Below are positions 21,801 through 36,800 of a DNA stretch of 64,000 bases, one piece after another (the stretch's first letter is position 1; the number at the start of each line of letters is the position of its first letter). A program made the position numbers and the translations under genes. Origin of the DNA: Canna indica (taxonomy: Eukaryota; Streptophyta; Magnoliopsida; Zingiberales; Cannaceae); the NCBI GenBank assembly GCA_034359265.1, contig CP136896.1, positions 66,289,501-66,353,500 of the forward strand. Reading direction: 5' to 3'. The notes beneath the pieces were generated by a model. It was not told where the DNA came from and ran no database searches. It saw only the letters and a program-made list of their open reading frames with translations.

Positions 21801-24800
21801 TAACTTAATAATATTATTCAGCCCCATGCATGACTTCCATCTTAGCAATGTAAAATTTCATTTTATCACTTAAGGTGGATGGAGAGAGCAACAAACTCAA
21901 CAAAGTGACTTCCGTAGATTAGCTATTGTCAATTAAGAAGGTTTATCATTAAATAACTTGAAATATGAGCTAGCGAAACCACCAAATAGTTATTTGGTTT
22001 TAGATGAGTAAAAGTTACAGAGAAAATGACAATCAAGAACATAGATAGATGGGAAAAGTAACCCCAAACATGAAAGCTATTAAATTACCTTCTCATCGAG
22101 ATCTATTTGAGCTTTTTCCTCAGCTAAAATAACTAAATCCTCCTCTGCCTTTTTAACTTTCTGCAATATACTAGAGGCTTTTAGTTTCTCCTCTCTGAGA
22201 GCATGCCACCGCATTTGGATATTTGCCAAATCAGCATTGAGGAATTTTTGTTCCTCTCTAAGATTCTCCAGATCAGCACTTAGTGACTCCCTGAATCATA
22301 AAGCCATGTAATCCTCAGACAAATATCAGAAAATTCAATAACATAAAGATTAGATTATACTCTAACCTCATTAGGAGCTGAGATAAAAAATGAGGATGTC
22401 GGAGAAAATAACATTCACTAAAACAGCTAGCATGTAATCAAACAAAAGATTATCAATTAAGTCTTGATCTTAGATTCTATAATCCATAGGCTTCGCCTAT
22501 AACCATAAACATTCAATTATTCAAATGAAACAGCAAAAGGAATACAGTACATAAAGTACTAATAGTAGTTCAACCTTTTTTTTCTGAAAAAATAGTAGTT
22601 CAACCTTGAAACAAACTATTACAGAAAGACAAAGATATGATGCGTAAAAAAGCATTGTATCTGTCAAAAACAAAGATAATTAGTACAAGGTGCAATTGAT
22701 AATATATTGACCAGATGGTTATGTATATTCCACAACACTATAAAATGAATAGCATATTCATGCTTATTGTCATTAGATCAAGAGCAGATAAGACTTAAGA
22801 CAGAACAAGATACCTTTTACTTCGCACCGAATTCAACTGGAACTGGATTTCCTCCATAGATCTAACACCTTGCCCTCGAGAATCTAGCTTATACTCTAAA
22901 TCCTCAATTTGAGGTTTTAAATTCTCCATTTCCTGCCAAAGCCGGTCAATAGTTTCCACTGGTTGAAGTAAAGCTTCAACATCATCCTTCTCTGATTTAA
23001 CATGAGCCAAGACCCCTACAAGCTGTGGTTTGAGCAACATAACAAACTCAGAAAGGCAAACATTTGCAGTACTTAATCTCAATTTTATCATTTGTGCCTA
23101 ACTAGCCAGAAATTTGTTTAACATATGAGAAAAGAAGACAACTGAATGTCATATTACTCAGCTCAGAAAAATATTGTAAATAGCTTTGTATATCAATAGC
23201 CAAAAAATAGAAGAAAAAAATCACTATATAACTCCTACAGAATTGTTGATATTTATATTTGTCTACACTTGACTTGACATCTTATGTGTATTATGTTAGT
23301 TAGAAACTGACAATTACATGAAAGGTAAGCAAATATTTGATCTGAAAAAATTGCTACAGATTCTCTTAGAAGAAAAACAAACAATAAAGTAAAACAGACC
23401 AAATTTAGTAATGGCACATATCTTTTGCATGGATTTGAAAACTCACTCTTTCCTTGTAAACAGATCATGTGTGGTTAGAGATGACTAGTTACAGACAGTA
23501 TGGTCTGGTAAAAGAAAAACAAGTATTCAAGAAGTAATGTTACAACCCGCGTGATGAGACCCATCAACTTCATAGACCAACCTATTGGCCTAATTAAAAT
23601 GCTTAAGCTGAAGTTGATGATAGCACACCCATCAAGCCTTATAAACCAACACCACATCTAACATACTCTCGATGTGGGACTAAACTGGGGTATTACAATC
23701 TCCCCCACTTATGTCTTGATGTCCTCGTCAAGACCCAACTCGAGTCTAACACATAGCCCACAATCACACCCAAGTCGGCGGCATGTGAGGCCTAGCCTAG
23801 TAGCGGCTCCACCCCATCACCTGGGCAGCCCTTTCTCACATAGGCTCCCTCACCATGCTTAGGATTAGGTCTTGCTCTGATACCATTTGTTACAACCCAC
23901 TTGATGAGATAGCTGACTCATCAACTTCATAGACCAACCTATTGGTCTCATTAAAATGCTTAAGCTGAAGTTAATGGTAGCACACCCATCAAGCCTTATA
24001 AGCCAACACCACAACCAACATACTCTTGATGTGAGACTAAACTGGGGTATTACAAGTAAAGCACAAGCTCCTACCAAATTTGAAACATTAAACTAGTAAT
24101 AGCATATTCAGAGCCTAGATCGTTACCTGGGAGTGACAGCTAGAGAGTGACATTCGATGTTATCAGAAACAATGCAAGCAACGTACAAACACATAAAATA
24201 ATGAATTGACACCAAACAGTTTAAAATAAAATAAAGGTCCTTTACATGCTTGTGAACATTTGTGATGTACAGATGAAAATAAAGATCTGCAAAGTGCCAG
24301 TGCTCCACATAATTTTTCCATGAATAGATGAGATGTCTCTTTGGAGACATCTGATAAAGTTAGAAAAGATGAGACATCAAACTAGTTTTAAGAATTTAAG
24401 AAATTAAGCATTACTCGGGGCCATGGTTTAAAATATTGGTACCGGTACCGGTACATAGCGGTACCATACCGTACCGACACACGGTACGGGCCGGTACGAA
24501 AAAGTCATACCGGCCCGTGGAAAAAAAAATTACTGTTAAAAGTAACTCCAATAACACAATTGTTTGGGGTCTTTAAATACGGCCCCAAACGGCTATATAG
24601 CCGTTTGGGGTGCTGTCGGGTACTGTAGCAACGGCTCTTAAAAATAGCCATTGCGTCATACCGGGCGGTATCGCCCGGTATTACATCAAATACCGCCTGG
24701 TATGGGCAGTATTTGATAAATACCGCCCATACCAGGCGGTATTAACCGAGATACCCGGTATTGCCCAATACCGGGTATCTCGTATACCGGTTTTTTGAAA

Positions 24801-27800
24801 AACCGGTAAATACCGGCCATACCGGGTGGTACGGTACAGTAGGGAGATTCTAGGGCAACTCACAAACTCAAAGCTAGAATGATTTCTGGTAGCTAAGTTA
24901 CAAACAAAGTCAAGTTGGTAGTGACATCAAACAACAATATTTAAATTGAGCCTAAGATTTACTAGATTAAATGATGAGAAATATTACATCATCAAATGCC
25001 TGAGATTTCTGGCTCAGATCTTCCATCAGTTCATTAAGATTTTTCTCTGCTAAAGGGATTGCTTCCTTTCCAAGCTTAACATATTCCTCATAAATCATGC
25101 GAAGCTTGTCCAACTGCTGGAAATTTGTATCAGCATTTGACGACTCAACGGCTAATAGCTTCATATGCTCCGCAGAACTTGCACTTTTAACTCTTTGCTG
25201 AGGTTTAAAAGAGAAGCATCAAAGGCATGTTAGGAGAATGACATCAGGATTACAAGCCAATTCCTGCTTAATTTTAGTTTTAACCACTGACCTTCTTCAC
25301 AAATTCATCTTCTTCCTCAGGAGAAAATGGCCGTTCACAACATGGGCATATATGATGTGCACGTGCAACTCTTTCGAAAGGATCAAACATTTGACGCATA
25401 CCATCTGCAATGTTATATTTGCTGCATGTAGAGTAGAAGATGGACAATAAGTACTTCTTTAGTTAATAGAAACAAACATACATAATATTATGATAATTTA
25501 TATGTGGATATGGAAACCTCTTCTGCACATCTCTTTTCTCTATGGACTCAAGAAGAACTTTAGGAAACATATCAATATCTGCTGCCATTTGGATCAAAGC
25601 CTGGAGTTTTGAATCAATAAACCTCCTCTTTGCTGTACAAGGTTAACATTCAAAAGTAAACCTCGGCCTAAACTAGCAAATTAGGAAAGAATAAATAAAT
25701 GGAAAGTGCCAAAATTAACTGTTTGCTTTGCCCAGAGCCCCAGAGAACATACAAGGTTAACTGTATACAACCAACTAACCAAGAGCAACCAAAGCAAGAA
25801 TACTTGTTTTCTGGAACTTGGATACTAAATAGATCTCCAAAATATTATGAATTAACAAAAGTGCCTAACAAGCATAATTTAACCACTTGTATGAGGCAGT
25901 ATGATCTGTTCAATAAAGGACATACATCAGATAAAACCACTTGTATTGAGTGATATAACTTTCTCTTAATATATCGGCAATATGCAGTAAAGTTTGATAT
26001 TTGGGCTACACATTAATTTATCAGCACCATGCAGACTGGAGCCTGGTGCACTAGGATTGCCCCCCTTTTATGTGTACCAAAATCCATACTACAATTCTAC
26101 AAACCATGCAAACAAGTGAAATGCAAACCAGTGTTGTCAAATAGCGGCCATGGCGCCGCCACGCAGAAACCGCATTGTTGCGGTTTCTGCCAGGCCGCGT
26201 GTGGCGCCCGCTATCCGCCATGGCGGAAATGGCGCCAATGGAGCCACATCCTGTTTTTTTTAATAAAAAAAAAACTAAGGGTGTTTTTGTAATTATGTAA
26301 GAATGGTTAAAATTAAAACCCTAATCATCTAGTGAAGCTGGCGGCTGCTCCCATTTGAAAAGTTCTCCACCACCAGTTGCTCCACTCCGGCGACGAAATC
26401 CAGCGACTAGCTCCGGCACTCCGGCGACAGAAAAAAATAGCAGTTTTCACTGTTTTTTAAGGTATTTCACTCCCATTCACTTCTCTTCTTCATATCATTA
26501 TTTTTTTCTTATTTTTTTTAGATTATTTCTTGTTTTTCCAGCTTCTTTCGATTTTATTTCTGTTTTCTTTTCTTTTTTCCTGTTTTTGTTTTCTTTTCTT
26601 TTTTTCTTGTTGTCCTTTTTTTTTCCATTTTCTCTTCTGTTTTCTTGTTTTTCCTGTTTCTTTTCGATTTTTTTTTCTTTACTTCTTTTTTTTCCTTGTT
26701 TTCTTTTTTTTTTTCTTTCTTATTTGCTGGCTTGCTGCTCCTTTTTTTTACTTCTGTTCAGTTCTTTTTTTTTCTTTTTCTTTCATACTTCTTTTCTTTA
26801 CTTTTTTTAATGTCTCTGTTCTGTTTTTGTTTCTTTCTTATCATTTTTTTCATTTTTTCACTTCTGTTTTTTTACTTCTATTAATCTGTTTTGTTCATTC
26901 TTTTTTTTACTTCAGAAAGTATATTTTTTCTCTTGTTTTTTTTTCTTTCATTTGATCATTTCAGTTTCAGTTTTCTCTTTATGTTTTTTTTTTCTTGTTT
27001 CATTCATTTCAGTTTTCTTTTGATCATTTGAATGAGAACTTCTCATTCAACTTTTTTTAAATTTCTGAAAATGTTGATGTTTAAACTTCTCATTCACCTG
27101 CTTACTGCTTAGTTGTAGTTGTGTGTGTATATATATATATATATATAAACATACGGCCGCCATGCTTCCGCCATTGGCCGCAACGCCATCCGCCATATCT
27201 GTATGGCGGATTTTTGGCTTTCCGCCATGAGCAGCCATCCGCCATTAATAACACTGATGCAAACATAAGTTTTGATAGATGAAACCAAAAGATCATGTAA
27301 CTTCTATGCGTCCAGATGTTACTCCTCAATTCTTCTTCAACGTAGATGTAATTCAATTATCTATTTATCTATAAGCTGAACACTGCACCAAATGGAGCAA
27401 TTAGTCTAATTTACAACCTCCCCCTGTCCTCTCTTCAGTGATGAGGGCGGTCCTCCAATTTGATTTACTTATTATGATGCAGTTAATTTGCTCCACTAGC
27501 ATGCTTGCTGCAAGTATACATGAAAGGTAAACAAACTTGTGGAAACAGAATAGATGTGTTTGAGGCTCGTGTTAAAGCACCCATCCAGTCATACACCATG
27601 AGTATTGTTATTCATCTTTAAAACAGTCAGTTAGAATTCAAATTTCAGTAAGAAAAAAAAAATACAAAATATCTATGAAGTTGAAGCTTGTGAGTTGTGA
27701 CAGCCCTTTCAAATAATAAAAGGTAAGGGCAGCATCGATTTGGGGGGGGAGGGGGGGGGGGGGAGGGAATTAACCATTAAGAAAAAAACTCAAACCACAA

Positions 27801-30800
27801 ATCCTAAAACTGAGATTGTGGCACTTCAATCCAACTAATTAACCATTAAGAAAATAGAAGAGAAAAACTGACATTTGAATATTTTAAGGACAATAGCATA
27901 TGGAAATTACCATCTGCCTCTTTTTGAAGCTTTGAGATGTTGCTTTTAGCATCTTGTATTTTCATCTGCACCAATTTCACTTCTTTTTCGGCCTCCGCAG
28001 TTTTTGAGTTCAAATCATCATACTCTTTCTTTAGAGACCTTAATTAGAAAGTAAAATAAGTGGCACAACCAACATATTCAAGAAATGGTTAAGAAGAGCA
28101 TTTTGATAGGCAGCAATAAACCAAATAAACAAATAAACAAGAATATACACGAATGGTTCGTTTGATTCAGTAGATAGGATAGGATAGGAAAGGATAACAA
28201 ATGAGGGGAAAAATTTTCATAAGATTTTTTAATCCGGTGTACACCAGATATAACACTAATATTATATTCTTCCTGTCTTAATTTCTTCTAATCCAAGCAC
28301 CAACCAAACATGGGATCAAAATCCATCACTTATCATCTCCTCATTTATCCCATGAAGCAAACATGCCACAATAGGTCCAGCACCAAATGTGATTCAATTG
28401 TGCCTCAAGCATTCAGCTCTGGCTTTTCAACTTTTAGCTGCTCAGCTTTCTACATTACGTTTTGACTTTTTCTCCTCTATATAGAAAATGTCTCAGATGA
28501 ATTAAAGAGAAATAACTGTTACATCAATGTTAAGTGTTGAATTTCAGGATTATGTTTTACTCATCCAAACTTTTGCTAATCCCAAGCTTCCACATGAAGT
28601 GAACAGTAAATGGAGAACCAAGGAATAGATTTCATGATATTAAACAAAGGCTGGCCATGCTGATGTACTGCATTTTTTGAGGACTACCAACAAAATCAAA
28701 GGCGCGCCTATTTCTCCTGTTTTAGCTTCAAGAGTGCAATGAAACAGTACAAAAAAATAATTTGACTAAAGATCCATGGATACTAACATGTGGAGCCAGT
28801 ATTGCAAAGACTAGACAACAGGAACAAATTAGCAGATTTAAGAATTATGTTGTGTGTCATCAAGGTTGCTGTGCAACAAAGTTGATGCCACAAAAAAGCC
28901 AAAAGAATCTCCCTCGTAAAAGAAATACATACTTGTTCCATTGTAATCTTAAGAGCAGAATCTAAATAGCAGTAATACAACTAAGAAAAGCATCTTTTCT
29001 AATTAATAGCATGTGCAGAGGCTAAATGCAGAAACAAAGGAGAAAATTAGCAAGAGTTATAACACAACCCAAAGGCATGAGTGATCTCCTTCTTGAGATC
29101 CTTATCAGAAGGAACTCTTCCTTTCAGGACACCTCTGATTTGTTCTTTATATTCATCCATTCTGAAAAAAAGAACATAGTTATGTTGTTGGGAACAGCCA
29201 TAAGGAAATGATGACTAACATAAACTGGGTAATAAAATTGCAACAAACATAAATAAGAAAGAGTAAAAAACTTGCATTTTTTTCTGTTTCCTCTTACAAC
29301 TCTCAAACTCTTCCTTCTTCATATCCAGCTTCACCCTATCATCTGAATCACTAGCTAAGATATCTTTCTCACGGAGTAGAGCATTGAACTTTTGTTCCAA
29401 ACTAAATATTTCAGTGCGTTTTTGACTTATGGAGGTTTCATAATCCTTCTCTCCTAGTTGAAGTGTCTTCCTTTCAACCTCAATTTGCTATACACAAAAT
29501 GGCCGTTAAAGATCACTTGTTTCAGAAGAAAAAAAGTCAAGACTATAGTATGTAAGAAAGCAAGGGACAATACATACAAAGTTTCTCTCTCGTTCATCTA
29601 TGTGAGCCAGATTAAGATTTGACAACTCATGTTCTGCAAGATCTCGCTCATTCTCTTTCTCTTTCATGCGTTTCAGAATGCCTAACTGACAAACGTTTGC
29701 AGGGAAGAAAATGTTTCATTCCTGAACTGATATAAGGACTGCAACTAGAATAATCTAAATTCTCCATTACCAACCTTGGCCTCACTCTTAGCCTGTTTCT
29801 GACTTTCAACTTCACTACAACGAGCATTTGCTGTAATATAACGCTCCCATAAAAATTTGAGCTCTGTTTCGTTTGATTTCTGTATAAGAAAGATAGCATG
29901 ACAGTTGAAAAAAGCAAAGTGATTTTATAAAACTGTACTTTGAGATCAACTACTAACAATATTATTAAATAAAATTTCAAACGCAATCATATTTTTAAAT
30001 ACTGTACTGTAACAGATGGTATGGGCAGTATTTCATCATACTAACAAAATATACATACCAGTACAAGCATTTTTAGGTGGTACTGCTCATAGTCGATGAC
30101 TCAATAGTACCAACCCGTAAACTGTAAGGGTTTATAATGGTTACTGGACAGTCAAAAACATAGCTGTTGGACACTCTTTCAACAGCTATTTTAGCTGTTA
30201 GGAAGAGATTTTGAGGTAACCTCATCTCTTCTCCTGAACTCTCTCAAGCTCTTTTCAACTGTCAAAACTCTCTAATTATCTCATTTACTCTCAGCACTCT
30301 CCTTCAAGCAGCTGCGAAGTCACAATAACTATCCTGCTATGGGCGCATGTGATTTATTCAAGTTATTTGAGTTTGTGTCTCATTTCAAACAAGCTTTCGC
30401 CAAAGTTAGGTTACAAACTAACATTTTTACCTTGTTTTAAAAATAAAAGATCCAAAACAATATTTTGAGGTGTTTGGAAAATGCATCCATTTTCTTCCAG
30501 CACTCATCTCTTCTCTTGAACTCTCAAGATCTTTTTAACTTTCTCAAAACTCTCTAATTCTCCCATTCACTCTCAACATTCTCCTTCAAGCAGCTGCCAA
30601 AGTCAAATAACAATCCTGCTTTGCGAGCATGTGATTTATTCAAGCTATTTAAGTTCATGTCTCATTTCAATCAAGCTTTCACCAAATTTAGGCTATAAAC
30701 TGACTTTTTTTACCTTGTTTTTTTAATTGAAACATCAAAAACATTTTTTCTGGAAACAAACAAGAGGAATTCATCCATTTGAAATTGCTTGATGCATCCC

Positions 30801-33800
30801 CTTTGGCACTGTGTTTTTTTTTTGAAAAAGAGCAATTGTATTCATTCAAAGAGTGGTGAATGGAATACTAGTAGGGGGAGGAAAGGGAAGAAACCAAAAA
30901 GAAAACAAGGGGCACAACCGAAGACAAACACCCCCAAAAATTAAGAGATGTTATAGTTACAAGTGAAGGACAACAAAGACGCAACTAGCGAAAGACAGAC
31001 GCAGTCTTCAAAGCACCTCCTATTTCTTTCGCACCAAATAAACCAGCTCTAGACCAACGAGAAACGTGCCTTGAGGTTAGAGCTGGAGGCTTGAGCCCTT
31101 GGAGACTCACTGAACAACCAATGTGTTGGGAAGAAGGCAACCTTGATATGGTTGAGATAATGTCTCCACACTGCTTGAGGGTAGGGACAGGTATGGAAAA
31201 CATGGTCGTGTGTCCCATCTTTGGCATCACGGAGCAGGCAAGAGGATGTGTGAACAATTCCCCGGTTCGCCAAGACTGTCCGCATCAGTAGTCGTTTGTG
31301 CCTCCAAATCCAACCGAAGATAGAAACTTTAGGTGGGAGCCTGGGTTACCAAATAAAGCGGTGGAAGGTATCCCCAATGCCTCGGTAGACCAGAACATGG
31401 TAGAGGGATTTAACGGTGAAGATCCTGCTAGCCGACCACTTCCAATCGATGGATTCAACACCCGAACTATCCTGCACTTGTGGAAGCTCCTGGGCCAAGT
31501 CAAGCAGATGAGTCGCATAGATTCCAACCAATAATGGTTCCTGTGTTGTCCCTCTCTCTGGCCTCCACAATAGAGATGAACGGGTGTTCGGCAAATATGT
31601 ATAGGTGTGGGAATTTCTTAGCAACTGTGGTGCTTCCCGTCCACGGTTCACGCCAAAGTTTTATGTCGGTCCTCAACCCAACCCAACCCAACCAAGTAAC
31701 AGATCCCTGCCTTGAGCAAGTTTTGCAATTTGATGATGTCTCGCCATATTGGCGAAGCATGTCTAAACTGCCAAGCCCCTTTGGCACTATGTGTCAGTAT
31801 CCATACGGTATCTTAAGGTACAATACTAAATGAACTAGAGACTGTTATCAGTTATCACTATGGTCATACTAAATGAACTAGAGACTGTTATCAGTTATCA
31901 CTATGGTCACAAGATTTTAAACCATGAATGCAATTTGATTTTGCTTTCTTGTCATGCCACAATAACCCAAACCAAAGAAAATAATAGGTTGGGTTGGGTT
32001 GGTATGCAAGATTGTATGGCCTATTGCCAGCAAGATGGACTTTGAGTTTTACTTTAGGTTAAATGGTTAAGGCTCATTTTTGTCCAGATTATTGGGCTTG
32101 TACGCATATTTAACTATATTAGTTAGTAATCTAGGTCCCACGTATGTGCATAATAGTTGCTCCAATGGACAGGGTGCTCTGTATGAGAAAAGGACATCCA
32201 ACTGACGGGAGATACCATATGGTGTTATACTCCCTCTAATTGTCTACTTAAGAATGGCTCTAGATTATATATGAACAAGGATATAAAAAGTAAGTTTTAT
32301 TTTTATTGTGGCATAGTAATAATGGATTAAATAAAATGATTCCCTCCAACTTAAATATATAATTTGATCAAATATGACCAATAAGTATTTCATAATTCAA
32401 TCTAAGTATCTAACCGAAACCAGTGCAACCAAATCAAATTCAAACCAAAAATAATATATAGAGCATCCAAAGTTCCATTCCACCAATTAGTCCAGAATAA
32501 ATATTGAATTAAGAGGAATTTAAATATGACTTTATGTTAGATATTCCACATGGGCTGGTTATAAGTGTAAAGTGCTCCTTATAATGGCTTGAACAATCCT
32601 CCCCCCATGAGCGAGCTTTTGGGGTGGAGGTAGGTCCAAGTCCATTTTCTTCAACATGGTATCAGAGCCACCAATCTTGCAATGTTGGGCCACCCGCAGA
32701 TGTCCAGTACTGCAAACTTCACGCTTCGGACCTCCCGCATGAGTGCGGCCCCAGGCGTGAGAGTGTGTGTTAGATATCCCACATCAGCTCGTTATAAGTG
32801 TAAAATGCTGCTTATAATGGCTTGGACAACTCACAATCCTCCCTTACGAGCTAGCTTTTGGAAGCCAAGCTTCCACTTCTATAAAACCAAATTGCCCATA
32901 AGCCAAATTTTCAGTTTTGATATTCAATCTAGGGCCTCATTTGGTTGATACAACTTCGTGCAGGAAGTTGTACTTCCCATGAAGTGGCCAAAAGACCTCT
33001 TGTTTGATTGACACACTTCCTAGGAAATACAACTTCCTGCAAAACACAAAAAGTAACTTACCTAGGGGGCCCTAGGTAAGTTGCACTTCCTACATTGCAT
33101 TTGAAAGAAAAAGTCAATATTGGCTTCACATTTGCATTCAATATAGAATTTATAATTTATGTTGTCAACATTATGAGATTAGATAATTCTTGAATTCTTC
33201 ACGTATTTATTTTATTTTAATTTTTTTAGCAAAATATATAATCTTTCATATTAATTACAAATAATTTTTTTTCTTCTATATAATAAAGTATATATTATAT
33301 TAATTATATATGCAAAAAATTATATTATACTATATTATATTATACTATATTATATTATATATATTACAATATTAATTTGCAAATATTTTTCTTTTCATAT
33401 ATACAAATACATATAAATTAAAATATTAATTTATAAAAGAAGGGTATATTGGTCATTTCATATGTACTTCTTAGGAAGTACTCATGTCAACCAAACATGT
33501 TGTAAGTGAGAAGTTACACTTCCTATGAATTAATTTTTTGTCAACCAAACACTTTTTAGGTACATCTCGGGAAATACACATGGGAAGTTAATTCATAGGA
33601 ATTACAACTTTCTACAGAAAGTTACTTCCCATGTCAACCAAACGAGACCTAGGATGACAAATCCCAGTGAGCATAGAAAGGAACTAATACAGCTAAAAAT
33701 TATGTATTATGCATGGTCATTCTGTTTTTTTTTCTCACTGTTCACTCTCAATCAGAAGTAGGATATAAATTTCAGATTCAAACTAATAAATCAATGCCAT

Positions 33801-36800
33801 GAAGCTGTCACCTAACTGTACTTTTATAGACAAGTTCGTCTAGTCAGTTACGCTTCATCTTTCTTGTCTTTTGAAATAGTCATATTCAAATGAACTGCAC
33901 CATGCAGTGACTTTATCATATTCCATTACTCATAGCAATATTTATCCAAACTGATTAAATTGGGAAGGTAGCAGGTTACTTCATTTGAGAATCCAATTAA
34001 AAATAACTACCATTAAGCAATCTCCTTGCTGGTCAGACAAGTATATGTGATTACTTATGCCTAATCTTACTTACCAAAATATATTTTTAGATGCTCCTGT
34101 TTTGTCCTAACTAAATGCAATTCTACCTTTATTCTTATTTTGTGTGTGGAATAGTTCTCACTGGATTTAGAACACCCTAACTAAATGCAATTCTAGCTTA
34201 GGGTTGAACTGATACCATGTTGAGTTGAGCCAAAAAAGTCATTGTATTCATTCAATGAAGGGGTATATAAAGGAGATGTACAAGATAAGATGGAAGTAAG
34301 GTATAACCTAAGCTAACATATACTACCATACAAAAATACCTACAAAGTCAGCAGCAATCGGTACTGAAGAGATCCTAACTGCAAAGAAGGCAGTAGCTGA
34401 AGGAACATTGGGGTGGAAGTGGTTGCCTCTCTATCTCCCCTATTAAGCTATAGTATGACTCCCTCTACGAGAATAATTTTATTATATTACTTTTAAAGAA
34501 AGTTTTACAAAGTTTGTCAAATAAAGTAGCTTTTCACTAATTAAGAAACATAAAGATATTAAAACAGAAGTTGCATCTATCAAGTTCTCCACGAGATTAA
34601 CTTATATAATAAACTTTTAAAGAGAGTCATATGAAGTTTGACGGTTTGACCAATATAAAGTAGCATTATCACTGCAATTAAGAAACACAAAAAAAATATT
34701 AAACAAAAATTACATCTATAAAAACAATAAATCCACCTTCGTATCTTTTAATTCCTTCTCAATATCAGACAGTCTTGTCTTTACTCGATTTGTCAGGTTC
34801 AGAGCGGCATCAATGCTAAAAGGGGCATCAGGAAGGGAACCAAGATTATACTTTGTAAACATCCTCTGAATAGTTGCATCACGTTCACGCCTCAAAGACA
34901 TATGAGCCTAAAAAATTATGCCAATCTGTAAACTAAAGTTATAGGTAAAATAGAAATTAACTGGGCAAACTTAAACTGAATCCTAGTAACATACATCTGC
35001 TTCAGCTTGAAGTTTCCCAATCTCACGTGTAGTGTCATTTATTGTCTGCAAAAGCAAGGAACTTCTGGTTTCTCCATCATTCATCTCCCTTTCCAGCTTA
35101 GATATTATTGTTTCTAACAAGGCAAACGTTTCCTCAAACTTCATTTGACATTCTTTCAACTCCTCATCAGTATCTAATTCCACAAACGGTAGGTGTTCGT
35201 TAATGAGAAACAAGTATGCACAACAACAAAAAGATAGTCTTCCTATAATTTAAAATTTATGCCAATTAATTCACGAACCTTCATTCTCCTCAGCAAGCGC
35301 AGCATATTGTGCCTGCTGATGTTTATATGATGTGCTTCTAGCAGTAGTTTTCATTGAGATCAGGTCTTGAAGCTTTCGCAATTCCTTCACAGTAGTTTCT
35401 GCTTGTACTATCTTATGATCAATGCCCTCAATGTTCCTATCCAACTCCTTGATTTGAGCTTTCAAGGATTCAGATTTCTCTTGATCCTGAGCAATGTTCT
35501 CACGAAGCTGCAAGGAAACAACTTTTGAGTTCCAAGTACTGATATTATATCAATAATGTTGCAAGAAAGAGGGAAGATCACACAATTTAAAAAGTATATT
35601 AAAAGGTTATATGAAAAAGGTCAATGTGATGAAGCTCAATGATCTCCTTCGATATGTCCTATATATCCATAATCATTCAATGTCAAATCATTAAAAAGCT
35701 CATTAATTCAGAGATAATTACAGCTTAAGCATAAGTAGGAATACTTCAGCATGTATTAGTCAGCTTTTTGTCATCAGCCTATATGGTCCCCACTCCCCAG
35801 TCCTAGTTACCCTAGTCAATGTGAGATAGATAATGTTGATTCAGTTACCATTTCCACTCAGATTTTTTAAGCATAAAAACAGTGATGCACTGCACTTCTG
35901 CAAATATTGCACTGTACTAACATAAGGTATAGGTTGATATGGACAAAAGGAGTCTGATAGGTTTTGAACCAATTCCACTCTTCCATCATTCACAGAGGGT
36001 GTTTACCTTAACAATTAACAAAAATGTAGTTTCAAGTCTTAGTTGACTAAAATATCAAAGAAATGAGGCAAAAACAGAAACATGCACGTAATGTTTCAAT
36101 ATGAAATGTAAAGCTGTACAATTTTTAAATCAGCCCACTGCTCTCATCCCCATAAGACCTATTTCAGATTAGCTACTTGCTGATATTAACTTGAATCAAA
36201 ACTTTAAAAGAGATTAAGATTAGAATTTACCTTTTACAAAAAAAAATCACTTACATTGACCAATAGACAAATTGTGTCCAAATCGTTAAGCAAATATTGT
36301 CCAATGTTTATCAGGGGATATATATCTATTAAGCAACATCATTAATTGTGTCATATTGAAGATGAAGTTTCTGCTTTAGACAACTTCCAGCACCTTGAAA
36401 AAACTACAAAAAAAAGAATGAAATGTCTACTTCAGTTCTACTTCTGACACAAATTCTGAACATTTTTGTTACTTCATGCACTTGGAATCTGAGACTTCAG
36501 TTCCAAAAATTGATAGCTACTGCTCATAGTATGAATGTCTGTTAAAACAGAGGCAAGTTTCTTTAGGAGATAAGCTTCAAACTATAAATTGTTTAGTGCC
36601 GTCTGTCAATGCCTGTATAAAGCTTATAAAATTAGAACATCATATCTGTTACTTGGGATAAACAAGATCAGAGGTGGGAGTATATTTCTTCAGGAAACCT
36701 TGTAAGCTGCATCCTTTAGAGTTTGCAGATTCTCCAACTTCAGCTTGTAAGTTTTTATCTCATGTGCCTGATCCTTGTGAAGCTTCTTTATGGCCTCTAA

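Larger units (their letters stand above)
25633..27910 (-). other. RAD50 intron 12
   Basis: A 2.3-kb intron that contains a complete hAT-type insertion (26129-27256) and a G-run on the + strand (27742-27768). No gene of its own. Confidence 0.8.
29880..34736 (-). other. RAD50 intron 7, 4.86 kb
   Basis: The largest RAD50 intron. In order it contains a 281-bp tandem duplication, a truncated LINE, a 43-bp duplication, a TRIM-like unit and a Tourist-like MITE, each listed separately. 33650-34736 shows AT-rich sequence without recognisable features. Confidence 0.8.

Noticed and set aside
26355..26955. Long Phe/Leu-rich + frames in RAD50 intron 12
   Set aside because: They come from a polypyrimidine tract inside a non-autonomous hAT element.
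29270..29273. GT donor for RAD50 intron 10
   Set aside because: It shifts the frame into TGA after two codons; the GC donor four bases upstream fits the protein.
31091..31834. Several 60-117-codon + frames in RAD50 intron 7
   Set aside because: They are antisense to the LINE ORF2 remnant on the - strand, which has the recognisable zf-RVT pattern.
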